DNA of 48,218 nt from Phycisphaerales bacterium. GTDB lineage: Bacteria > Planctomycetota > Phycisphaerae > Phycisphaerales > UBA1924. The position numbers and the translations under genes were made by a program. The notes beneath the pieces were generated by a model. That model worked only from the letters and a program-made list of their open reading frames with translations. It was not told the origin of the DNA and searched no databases. Each line of letters starts with the position of its first letter. The stretch's first letter is position 1. Below, piece by piece: positions 25,582 to 32,390 of the stretch. The stretch covers positions 1 to 48,218 of the forward strand of contig JAJDDD010000011.1 of NCBI GenBank assembly GCA_029260495.1, read 5' to 3'.

Positions 25582-25744
25582 GCGGTGCTTGCACAGGGTC
25601 ACCGCACCCCATCTTGGGTGGGTGACAGGCTGGTCTGGGCACGGACCTTCTCTGTTATTCGGACGAAAAAGTCCAACGAAACTGCCACACACCTTTTCGG
25701 AGGAGTAACGCCGCCGCCCGGGAAACCGGACGCCGGCGTTTTTT
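25582..25744 (+). ncRNA. Candidate structured non-coding RNA B
   Basis: A predicted transcript of about 163 bases. The 5' part offers two alternative stems: GCGGTG/CACCGC, or the larger GTCACC plus CACCC pairing with GGGTG plus GGTGAC. The middle has GGTC/GACC and GGAC/GTCC hairpins. The 3' end is an intrinsic terminator: AACGCCG (25707-25713) with CGGCGTT (25734-25740), an inner CCGG/CCGG stem with a GAAA loop, then six T. The mutually exclusive 5' stems would fit a switch, and the HNH gene begins 165 bases further on, so a leader or attenuator is an alternative to a free small RNA. Not matched to any RNA family I know. Confidence 0.5.
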
Positions 25745-25908
25745 ATGCGCGGCGGGTGGGGCCCTCGGGCTGGCGTGGCGAACGAGTCGATTCAACCAGG
25801 CGAATAACCTGCTTGCTAGGGCTTTCTAGACAATCGTGATCACATACATTGCGTTCGGGCCCGAAACTGATCTAGCTGCTAATGAACTGTTGCGAAGAGG
25901 TAGAAGAC

Positions 25909-26682
25909 ATGTCGATGCGCAGATCGACAGAAATGTGGCTCGTGGGCTACTTTCTTTCGAAATACGGAACACATGCCAAACAAGGTGCTATTGCGCCTCC
26001 TCCGCAACTGCAGGTTCAAGAGTGGAACCGTGCATATGCGATGTTCTACCGCCGACTCGGTGAAGGTCGAGCACTTTCGAGCTTTGCCAACAGTCTAAAG
26101 AATGCACGGGACACATTTGACGGACACGTCACTTTCAGCCGCGTCGGATGGCGTCGTGATACTGCAGGCCGAGCACCAGTCGAGCTTCCCAATGCCGCTG
26201 CGCAAGTACATCGGTCATGGGAACATCGCAGCGAGCATGAGCTTTGGGAAGTGGTTTCGCGGTACTGCGATGCTGGAGTGGCCGTCGTATCCAAGGAAAC
26301 TCTTTCGGATTTGTTTGCCGAGATTGAATCGGGATCCCGTGAGATCAAGGTGCGTACTGAGGGCGGGCAACGGGCCGTCATCATGAGAAGGATTGAGCGC
26401 GACCCATCGCTTCGACATGCCGCCCTGCGTATTCACGGCTATAGGTGCCAAGTCTGTGGATTCAGCTTCGAGGAGGCATACGGAAAATGGGGGCGCGGAT
26501 TCGCTGTCGTGCACCATCTTCGTATGCTCTCGGAAAACGCTGGGGTAAAACGTGAAACAAACCCGAACACCGACTTGGCGGTACTCTGCGCTAACTGCCA
26601 CTGCATGGTGCATCGACGTAGGAGTGTCGTACTGACTCTTGCCGAGCTCTCCGTCAAACTAGCCAAGAGATCGAGCGGCTAG
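25909..26682 (+). CDS. HNH endonuclease, McrA-like (putative defence nuclease)
   Basis: A 257-residue protein with a C-terminal HNH nuclease: YRCQVCGFSFEEAYG, then FAVVHHLRML and DLAVLCANCHCMVHR. The pairs CQVC and CANC are the zinc-binding cysteines, HH holds the catalytic histidine. The spacing and the YG...VVHH...LCxNCHxxxHR pattern match McrA-type and related restriction nucleases. The N-terminal 150 residues are not recognised and may read DNA. I use ATG 25909, eight bases after GAAGAGG; an upstream ATG at 25882 lacks an SD. Its GC content is visibly below that of the neighbours, which suggests transfer. It stands alone without a methyltransferase. Confidence 0.8.
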   Translation: MSMRRSTEMWLVGYFLSKYGTHAKQGAIAPPPQLQVQEWNRAYAMFYRRLGEGRALSSFANSLKNARDTFDGHVTFSRVGWRRDTAGRAPVELPNAAAQVHRSWEHRSEHELWEVVSRYCDAGVAVVSKETLSDLFAEIESGSREIKVRTEGGQRAVIMRRIERDPSLRHAALRIHGYRCQVCGFSFEEAYGKWGRGFAVVHHLRMLSENAGVKRETNPNTDLAVLCANCHCMVHRRRSVVLTLAELSVKLAKRSSG

Positions 26683-26781
26683 AGTGTCTTGCGTAATCAC
26701 ATTCTGTATCTACATGCTGCGAAGTTGTTGCTGTATTCCTGTTCTTCTATAGCGTTGAAGGCTTGGCCTGCCGCTTGCGTG

Positions 26782-27672
26782 TCAGCCCCTCAAGCGTGTC
26801 GTCAATCGCTCATAGAACGCAATGGCCGCACGGTTGAACTCTTCCGGGCGTTCGATCATGAGAAAGTGTGAGACATCCTCGATGGTGCGGTAGTCAAGAT
26901 CGGGCACGAGGTTGTGGACGAAGGTTTTGTAGTCTTCGGTCCAGAATGGTGAGTTGGCGTTGAGCATGAGCGTTGGCGCGAGGATTGGGTCTTCTTCCCA
27001 GATCGCTGGGTCGAGGCTTGCTTCCAGGCCGCCGATGACTGCGTCCTGGCGTTGGCGCATCGCCATGTTGCGCAGCGTGTCTTGCTGTTGATCGCTGAGT
27101 GTTGCGTGCGGCATCTGATCGATAAGGTCGCCGATCTTTTCTGCGTAGTCGTCGTTGGCGAATGTGTCGAGGAATGGCCTGGCGACTTCCGCCGGCAGAA
27201 GGGATCGCAGGGCGCCATCGACGAGAATCAGGCCGGCGGTTCGCTGGGGATATCGTCGATAGAACTGGCGCACGGCTGGCACGCCGTTGGAGTGGCCAAC
27301 GAGAATGGCGCGCTTGATATTCGCAGCATCCATCACAGCGGCGATGGCGTGCGCGAAGGCGTCCATCGAGTAGCCGTCAGCGGGCGGGTCGCTGGCGCCG
27401 TGGCCGGGAAGGTCGACGGCGAGCACCAGCGCCGATTTGGAAAGCGCGTCAATCTGTTCAGCCCAGACGCTGCGATCGCTGGCCCAGCCATGCACGAGGA
27501 CGAAGGCGGGGGAGTTTGGGGAGGCAGATTGTCCATCAACTGAGTATGCGATGTGTCTGCCTTTGAGAAGAGTTACCCCGTCGTGATGGACCGCACAGCC
27601 GGCGAAAAGGAAAACGGTCATAAACAGGCAAGCCATGATCGCTGACTGTGTTTTTCGTTGCAATATCATCAC
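26782..27672 (-). CDS. Alpha/beta hydrolase lipoprotein
   Basis: A 296-residue hydrolase with a lipoprotein signal (FLFAGC, lipid on C26). The alpha/beta hydrolase core shows the oxyanion HGW (61-63), DLPGHGASD (88-96), nucleophile S128 in LVGHSNG, and the catalytic histidine in VSHFLMIERPEEF near residue 275. It is thus a membrane-anchored, periplasm-facing esterase- or peptidase-like enzyme; the substrate is unknown. It is a single-gene unit. Two adjacent ATG codons at the start (27672 and 27669) make the exact first residue uncertain. Confidence 0.8.
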   Translation of the reverse strand: MMILQRKTQSAIMACLFMTVFLFAGCAVHHDGVTLLKGRHIAYSVDGQSASPNSPAFVLVHGWASDRSVWAEQIDALSKSALVLAVDLPGHGASDPPADGYSMDAFAHAIAAVMDAANIKRAILVGHSNGVPAVRQFYRRYPQRTAGLILVDGALRSLLPAEVARPFLDTFANDDYAEKIGDLIDQMPHATLSDQQQDTLRNMAMRQRQDAVIGGLEASLDPAIWEEDPILAPTLMLNANSPFWTEDYKTFVHNLVPDLDYRTIEDVSHFLMIERPEEFNRAAIAFYERLTTRLRG

Positions 27673-27763
27673 ATCTCATCTCCGTCGTCCTTGCCTTGAT
27701 ATGAATGCGTAGCTGACATCTTGGCGCCGGGTCACGACACCGCGAGCGGCATTGGCTGCAGAC

Positions 27764-27769
27764 TATAAT
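27764..27769 (+). promoter_or_regulatory. -10 box close to the next start codon
   Basis: A perfect TATAAT lies eight bases before ATG 27778. I see no convincing -35 box. If real, transcription would begin at or next to the ATG and the mRNA would be leaderless. Confidence 0.4.
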
Positions 27770-27777
27770 GGCTGAAG

Positions 27778-28278
27778 ATGTCTAGCGATTCAATGTCGTG
27801 GGAAAATGAAAAGTGGCGTCTTGGCGCGCTGCTGTGCAATTTGATTCTACTTATGCCATACGGTCTGTTTTCGGTGTGGGGCGGCATGAGCACAGATCAT
27901 GAAGCTCGCGCATGGATCGCGCTCGGGGCTTTGTCGCTTGTTCTTGGCGTTCTGAACGTCATTGCGATTTGGACTGGCCCCCTTGGCGCCAAGCGAGTTG
28001 CAATGACATTTGCCAACGCGAGTCTATTCGTTGTGTTCATTGTGTTTGCCTTGCTTCATTCCAGAGTTGATCTCGGTTTTGTCAACCCTGTGTCCCGGGC
28101 GCCCTTTATTGAGTTGGGGCCGCTTGCTATCACGCCGGCGACGACGGTCGTGGCGTTATGGAACGTGACCAAAGCGCGCGTTGCGAAGAATGGCCGGTGT
28201 CCGCGATGTGAGTATTGCCTGGAAGGGCTGCCTGCGATGCAGTGTCCGGAGTGCGGCTGGGAAGGCGATCAGTCATGA
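27778..28278 (+). CDS. Membrane protein with C-terminal zinc ribbon
   Basis: A 166-residue protein with about four hydrophobic helices (from LGALLCNLILLMPYGLFSVW to LGPLAITPATTVVALW) and a C-terminal zinc ribbon, CPRCEYCLEGLPAMQCPECGWEG. This ribbon is typical of many small planctomycete membrane proteins of unknown function. Its stop lies one base from the convergent SRPBCC gene. No SD precedes the ATG at 27778 and the TATAAT is only eight bases upstream. Confidence 0.7.
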   Translation: MSSDSMSWENEKWRLGALLCNLILLMPYGLFSVWGGMSTDHEARAWIALGALSLVLGVLNVIAIWTGPLGAKRVAMTFANASLFVVFIVFALLHSRVDLGFVNPVSRAPFIELGPLAITPATTVVALWNVTKARVAKNGRCPRCEYCLEGLPAMQCPECGWEGDQS

Positions 28279-28279
28279 A

Positions 28280-29125
28280 TCATGAACTAAAGAGTTTGTC
28301 GAGCATCTCTTGCCAGGTTTGTTGAATCGCGTCTGTCTTTGATTGGGGCTGGCCGAAGAGGGAAAGGAAGAGATTCAGCTCCGAGCGCGGCGTTGGTTTT
28401 TGCCAGCGATCGATTCGCATGCGCAGGAAGGCATTGTCCAGATTGGCGATGCGGGCGCAGAAATCCTTGGGCGGATTGATGTACGCGACGGCGCCTTCGA
28501 GCAGTTCGCCATTCGCTGTTGTGAGCGCACAAGAATTGTTGGCAGCGAGCGTGTTGATGTTTTGTTGTGGCGAGAGTCCTGCTGAACTGAAGAGTGTGTT
28601 CCACGCGTGTTCATAGGTGAAGTCGCCGTTCGCACGGGCGTGGGCGACGGTGCGCTGGCGCCCGCGGTGGTGTTCGAGGTAATGCTTGAGCCCGCGCAGC
28701 TCGTGGGCCCAGCCTCGAATGGTTCCGTCGTAGAGATCGTCCCATTCTGCTGATGAATCAAAGCCGGCATGCACGAGGCGGAGCATTGTATTGGCGCCAT
28801 TGGATTTGAGGAAGTAGTCCGTCGTGATGAGCGCGCCGGCGTATGGGTCTTCGGGGGGTTGGTCGCCAGCGGTGTGATCGAGCTTGGGGTAGGCGACGGC
28901 GAGATGTTGGTTGGGCTCCCAGATTTGGATTTTGCATTCGCCAGCGAACTCGGGGCCGAAACTTGACCAGATTTTTCCGCCGACGCCGGGCTCGACGCGG
29001 GCTTCCAGCGGGAACCAGTTGGTGAGCTCTTCCGCGGTCGTGAGCGCGGCCCATACCGCTTCGACGGGGGCGTTGATTTCGACATCGGTTTTGATGTCGC
29101 GCGTGTTTGTGTCTTGAGTTGTCAT
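28280..29125 (-). CDS. AHSA1/SRPBCC-domain protein, paralogue 1
   Basis: A 281-residue protein. The N-terminal half is an activator-of-Hsp90/START-like (AHSA1, SRPBCC) domain: VEINAPVEAVWAALTTAEEL, TNWFPLEARVEPGVGG and the C-terminal helix YDGTIRGWAHELRGLKHYLEHH. The domain binds hydrophobic ligands. The second half (about 165-281) is a divergent partner domain of similar size. It is paralogous to the next upstream gene (29164-29988) and shares its layout. It is the last gene of an ArsR-controlled operon. Confidence 0.8.
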   Translation of the reverse strand: MTTQDTNTRDIKTDVEINAPVEAVWAALTTAEELTNWFPLEARVEPGVGGKIWSSFGPEFAGECKIQIWEPNQHLAVAYPKLDHTAGDQPPEDPYAGALITTDYFLKSNGANTMLRLVHAGFDSSAEWDDLYDGTIRGWAHELRGLKHYLEHHRGRQRTVAHARANGDFTYEHAWNTLFSSAGLSPQQNINTLAANNSCALTTANGELLEGAVAYINPPKDFCARIANLDNAFLRMRIDRWQKPTPRSELNLFLSLFGQPQSKTDAIQQTWQEMLDKLFSS

Positions 29126-29163
29126 GGCTATTTAATCTTGGATGTGAGGCGGGCGCATTGAGA

Positions 29164-29988
29164 TTACACACGTGTTCCAGCATAGAGCTTGTTCAGCAGT
29201 GAGTTGAGCTTGTCTTTGAGTGCGCCGAGGCGCCCGGTGTCGACGCCCCAGGCGCTGATGAAGATCATCATCTGTTGTTCGCCGAAACAGGAGTGGACGC
29301 CGAGTCGGAAGATGGAATCGTTGAGTTCAGCGATGGTTCCCATGAAGTCCCGGTCGGAGGCAAGCAGGACGCGCCCTGTGAAGGCGCCTTCGCCGGGCGT
29401 TTGGAAGGAATAGGAGTCGTCCGTGAGGAGGTCTTCGGGGCGTTTGCTGAAGTTCAGGCCCTGCTTTCCGGTGAGCGCATCCCAGGCGGCGCGTTCGTCG
29501 GAAACCGCCTGGCCGATCATGGTGAGTTCGCGCTGCTTGTTGGAGTGGCGCTCAAGGAAGTGCTTCAAGCTATTGAGTTCACAACTCCAGCCGCGGCGGA
29601 TTCCGTCATACATGCTTTCCCATTCAGCGCCCTGGCCGAATCCGGAATGAACGAGGCGCAGGCGGGTGGCGTTATCACCGGCGGGCTCAAGAAAATAATC
29701 AACGTAAAGCATGATCGGGTTTGTTTCTCGCTGCTCTTGTGTCACGCCATCCGCCCAGCCTGTGCGCAGATGCTTGTTGGGCGTCCAGGTTTCGATGGAA
29801 CATGACATTTCGAGCTCCGGTTCCCAGCCGAGCCGAATCTCACCTCCCTCGCCGCTGGTGACGCTTGCGGTTGGCGGGAACCACCTTGTCAGTTCGTCCG
29901 CATCGGTGAGAGCGCTCCACACGCGATCGGGCGGGGCAGCGATATCGAGCGTCACTTCGATGGAGTCGGGCTTGGTGTTCACTTTCAT
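29164..29988 (-). CDS. AHSA1/SRPBCC-domain protein, paralogue 2
   Basis: A 274-residue paralogue of the downstream gene with the same two-part layout: VTLDIAAPPDRVWSALTDADELTRWFPP at the N-terminus, YDGIRRGWSCELNSLKHFLERH closing the first domain, and a diverged second half from about 160 to 274. AGGATCTCC precedes the ATG. ArsR regulators next to AHSA1 proteins are a familiar pair in bacteria, often with an unknown inducer. The tandem arrangement shows a gene duplication. Confidence 0.8.
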   Translation of the reverse strand: MKVNTKPDSIEVTLDIAAPPDRVWSALTDADELTRWFPPTASVTSGEGGEIRLGWEPELEMSCSIETWTPNKHLRTGWADGVTQEQRETNPIMLYVDYFLEPAGDNATRLRLVHSGFGQGAEWESMYDGIRRGWSCELNSLKHFLERHSNKQRELTMIGQAVSDERAAWDALTGKQGLNFSKRPEDLLTDDSYSFQTPGEGAFTGRVLLASDRDFMGTIAELNDSIFRLGVHSCFGEQQMMIFISAWGVDTGRLGALKDKLNSLLNKLYAGTRV

Positions 29989-30023
29989 TGCGGAGATCCT
30001 TTCATTGTGCGGAGATGACAGGG

Positions 30024-30701
30024 CTATGTGTTTTCGTTGTCCTGATGTTGGGCGGCGCGGGCTTCGGCATCCGCCTCTTCGTCGGTCTTGGTCACTTCGG
30101 GGTAAGCGCCAAGAAAGAAACGGAAGGAGCGCGCTTTGGAAGCAGCAGAGCCTTCGTCGGCGTTCTCAGATGATTGGTGTTTGGCTGCGAGGCGGGCGAA
30201 CTCATTCGAGAGCTCTTCGGTGAAAGCGTGCAGCGCGGCGGGAGAGTCAAAGCGGAGCGCTGTGTCGAGTGTAAATGTGGGCAGCTTCTTCTTGACGCTG
30301 TCTGCCCGGCGGCGCAGCGTGGCGAGATCCTGAACAGCTTTGGAGGCAATCGAAACAAGGTACGCCCAGCTGAACCGATCACGGATCGCTGCGGGGTCGG
30401 CGGCGAGATCGCCGAAGGCGCCGGGATCGATGAGATAGTGGCGCGCCGACGCCTGCACCACGCGCTCGATGCAGTTGCCTTTCCTGCGGTCCTCGACGTG
30501 ATCGACCAGCTTGAGGCGCTCAAGCTCGCGCAGGTGGTAGTTCACCTTCTGCCGGGGGAGTTCCAGCTTGCGCGCCAGCGCCGCAGCGGAGGCGGGCTCA
30601 CGCAGCTCGCGCAGGAGCGTCAGCCGAAGCGGGTGAAGAGCAGCAGCGGCCCGGGCGGGATTCGCGACGACTTCAAGGGCGTGGGCGGGGTGTGCGGACA
30701 T
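30024..30701 (-). CDS. ArsR-like winged-helix transcriptional regulator
   Basis: A 225-residue regulator. I start at MSAHPAHALEVV (30701), since the upstream 37 in-frame codons would begin inside the operator. The winged helix is LHPLRLTLLRELREPASAAALARKLELPRQKVNYHLRELERLKLVDHVED, of ArsR/HTH_20 type. The C-terminal part is longer than in a simple ArsR and ends in a charged tail (TDEEADAEARAAQ). There are no metal-binding cysteines, so it is not a metal sensor of ArsR/SmtB type. It is the first gene of the operon with two SRPBCC genes and probably represses it through the palindrome upstream. Confidence 0.8.
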   Translation of the reverse strand: MSAHPAHALEVVANPARAAAALHPLRLTLLRELREPASAAALARKLELPRQKVNYHLRELERLKLVDHVEDRRKGNCIERVVQASARHYLIDPGAFGDLAADPAAIRDRFSWAYLVSIASKAVQDLATLRRRADSVKKKLPTFTLDTALRFDSPAALHAFTEELSNEFARLAAKHQSSENADEGSAASKARSFRFFLGAYPEVTKTDEEADAEARAAQHQDNENT

Positions 30702-30783
30702 ATGAAAAAATGCCTGGGTTTCAGCGGGTGGACGCAGGTGAAAAAGAAACGGCAGAACGCACGTTTCGCAGTTTCCAGGGGGC

Positions 30784-30812
30784 AGTATCTCTTTGACAAA
30801 TATATTTGTCAA
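30784..30812 (-). promoter_or_regulatory. Palindromic operator overlapping the promoter of the ArsR-SRPBCC operon
   Basis: TTGACAAATATATTTGTCAA (30793-30812) is a perfect 20-bp palindrome. On the - strand it supplies a consensus -35 TTGACA (30812-30807), a 17-base spacer and -10 GATACT (30789-30784). A dimeric repressor on the palindrome would block the promoter. The + strand also starts with TTGACA and could drive divergent transcription. The binding protein is inferred to be the product of the adjacent regulator gene. Confidence 0.8.
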
Positions 30813-31040
30813 GAACTATTTTATCATATGGTGATGTTTTTCAAAGAGCGCTGGTGAAGAGGCCTGGGGCGCGGGCTTGGCTGCCGATTTGGCGGCTTGG
30901 GGGCCCTCGCTGGTCGCCGGTGTCAGGATTCCAAACTGGACCAGGCTTCAAAAACGCTGAAATCAGGCTGAGAACAGGCATTTTAGCCCGATTTCCGGAG
31001 CAGCGATCCTCGGCGCCAGCGTTGCAGTTCTGAGGGTGTC
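30813..31040. other. Gene-free stretch between operator and receiver gene
   Basis: About 230 bases with no credible gene or hairpin beyond the palindrome. The only longer open frame, on the + strand (30174-30857), runs antisense through the regulator and operator and is not a gene. Confidence 0.5.
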
Positions 31041-31592
31041 ATGGTTCCTATGCGCTCAGACAATCCGACTCCCGGCGCCTCCCGCGCCCGCTCCACTTCC
31101 CGGGCGGACTCGGATTCTGCCAGCTCTCCTGCGGGGGGGCGACTGAACATGATGCTGTCCTATGGCGGGTGGAAGGATGAATCGTGGGCGGATCGTCTGC
31201 CGCGACTGCTCGCTCCGCTGGGCGTGCGGACGTATCGGGTGAGCTCCGGCGCCGAGGCGACGCGCCTGCTGCAATCCGAAGACCCGATCCACCTGGCGAT
31301 TGTCGATCTGATGCTTCCGATCCAGCCGAGCGAGGGCGGGCGGGCGACGACTGAGGGTGAAGGCGGCCCGCGGCTATTGCAGCTTCTGGCGCGGCTTGAA
31401 TCTCCCCCCCCCACCATTGTTGTTCAGCGGGCAGGCGTATCGCGCGAAGCGGCGCAGCAGCTCGTCAAGGCGCTCGCTTTCGGCGCTTTCGCGTGTGTCG
31501 ATCGCCCGGTTGATCTTGAAGTGATGCTTGAAGTTTTCCGCCGCGCGTTGCGGCGTCATTACCAGGACCGCTGGCCGGATGATTGCTGTTAG
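31041..31592 (+). CDS. Degenerate response-regulator receiver protein
   Basis: A 183-residue protein: a Ser/Arg-rich N-terminal tail, then a receiver-like fold at about 35-175. The phospho-acceptor position is D89 in LAIVDLMLP. The usual acidic pair after strand 1 is absent (sequence LSYGGWKDE), and the conserved lysine is replaced by arginine (ACVDRP). A 20-residue insertion after D89 contains GGRATTEGEGG, a segment also found in ParB in this window. There is no output domain. The protein may bind partners without normal phosphorylation. GAGGG precedes the ATG. Confidence 0.65.
   Translation: MVPMRSDNPTPGASRARSTSRADSDSASSPAGGRLNMMLSYGGWKDESWADRLPRLLAPLGVRTYRVSSGAEATRLLQSEDPIHLAIVDLMLPIQPSEGGRATTEGEGGPRLLQLLARLESPPPTIVVQRAGVSREAAQQLVKALAFGAFACVDRPVDLEVMLEVFRRALRRHYQDRWPDDCC
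31335..31357 (+). repeat. In-frame repeat copy 1 (within receiver gene)
   Basis: GGCGGGCGGGCGACGAC followed by TGAGGG, matching 22 of 23 bases with 40835-40857 in parB. It is read in the same frame in both genes to give GGRATTEG (residues 99-106 here), within an insertion of the receiver fold. Confidence 0.6.
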
Positions 31593-31697
31593 GCGATCTG
31601 CCGGTCTTTCACGGTGTATTGAACTTTCTTGAACTGTTTCATCAACGCCCGGTTGAAGGGCGACACATCCAAAGAGAAGAGAACGGAGAATCCAGAC

Positions 31698-32027
31698 ATG
31701 GCAGCGACCAAGACGGCGCCGCGTAAGAAGATGACCACAGGCCTTCGCCCCCTCGGAGACAAGATCCTTGTCCTGCGCGATGAAGCAGAAGGGCGCACCG
31801 AGTCCGGCATCTATCTTCCTGAGCAGGCCAAAGACAAGCCGCAAACAGGCGTCGTGCAGGCGGTTGGCGACGGCGCCATCAACACCGACACCGGCGAGCG
31901 CATCCCGCTGACACTCAAGAAGGGCGACAAAGTCATCTTCACCAGCTACGCCGGGACCGAGATCAAGCTCGACGGCGTGGACCTCATGATTATGAACGAG
32001 AGCGAGATTCTCGCAGTCATCGATTGA
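31698..32027 (+). CDS. groES: Co-chaperonin GroES (Hsp10)
   Basis: A 109-residue co-chaperonin that caps GroEL. Family motifs: LRPLGDKILVLRDEAEG, then SGIYLPEQAKDKPQTGVVQAVGDG, a mobile loop region, KKGDKVIFTSYAGTEIKLDG and the C-terminal ESEILAVID. The N-terminus has a short basic extension (ATKTAPRKKMT). The ATG at 31698 follows CGGAG. No CIRCE (HrcA) element is seen upstream. CTTGAA at 31628 and CCCGGT at 31648 are 14 bases apart and only loosely recall a heat-shock sigma-32 promoter, so I do not annotate it. It is first of three genes ending in groEL. Confidence 0.96.
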   Translation: MAATKTAPRKKMTTGLRPLGDKILVLRDEAEGRTESGIYLPEQAKDKPQTGVVQAVGDGAINTDTGERIPLTLKKGDKVIFTSYAGTEIKLDGVDLMIMNESEILAVID

Positions 32028-32081
32028 TAACGCATGACACGTTTGAACCCTTCGCACGATGCGACTTCGGTCAGGATGACT

Positions 32082-32285
32082 ATGACACAAGATCAACTCA
32101 GAAAGGCGCTTGGCGAACTCAACGGCGAGCGCGATGCGCTCTTCATCTTTGACAACGCCCAGGAATGCCGGGCGCCCAATGCGATACTTATCCCCGATGA
32201 GCCGGACCATCTTGTGAAGGTTTCAGACGGAAAGCATGTCTACATCATCGACGCAGCCCGGGTGGCGTGGATCAAGATCGGATAA
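32082..32285 (+). CDS. Small protein between groES and groEL
   Basis: A 67-residue protein from ATG 32082 (MTQDQLRKALGELNGERDAL), preceded by CAGGA at five bases; ATG at 32034 and 32076 are alternatives. The sequence forms a helix then beta strands (ALFIFDNAQ, NAILIPDEPDHLVKV, KHVYIIDAARVAWIKI). No family is recognised. It lies 54 bases after groES and 105 before groEL and is probably transcribed with them. An RNA- or protein-binding role is only a guess. Confidence 0.55.
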   Translation: MTQDQLRKALGELNGERDALFIFDNAQECRAPNAILIPDEPDHLVKVSDGKHVYIIDAARVAWIKIG

Positions 32286-32390
32286 CGAACGCGGCGAGTA
32301 AGCCCGGCGCCTCGACACGGACAATCAGCAACAACACGCGCTCGGCGCCAAAACGCCGACAACGCATACAGAAACAAGGACAACAGACCA

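Noticed and set aside
25094-25745. RNase P, tmRNA, SRP RNA or HEARO/IsrB-associated RNA
   Set aside because: None of the conserved cores I know was found, and the neighbouring HNH protein is McrA-like without a RuvC part.
25585-25839. 84-codon frame over RNA B
   Set aside because: It begins inside the predicted RNA, crosses a strong intrinsic terminator and has no SD.
30174-30857. 227-codon ORF antisense to the ArsR-like gene
   Set aside because: It runs through the operator and the antisense regulator and has no start signal.
31593-31697. CIRCE (HrcA) operator before groES
   Set aside because: No TTAGCACTC-type inverted repeat is present; only a weak sigma-32-like resemblance.
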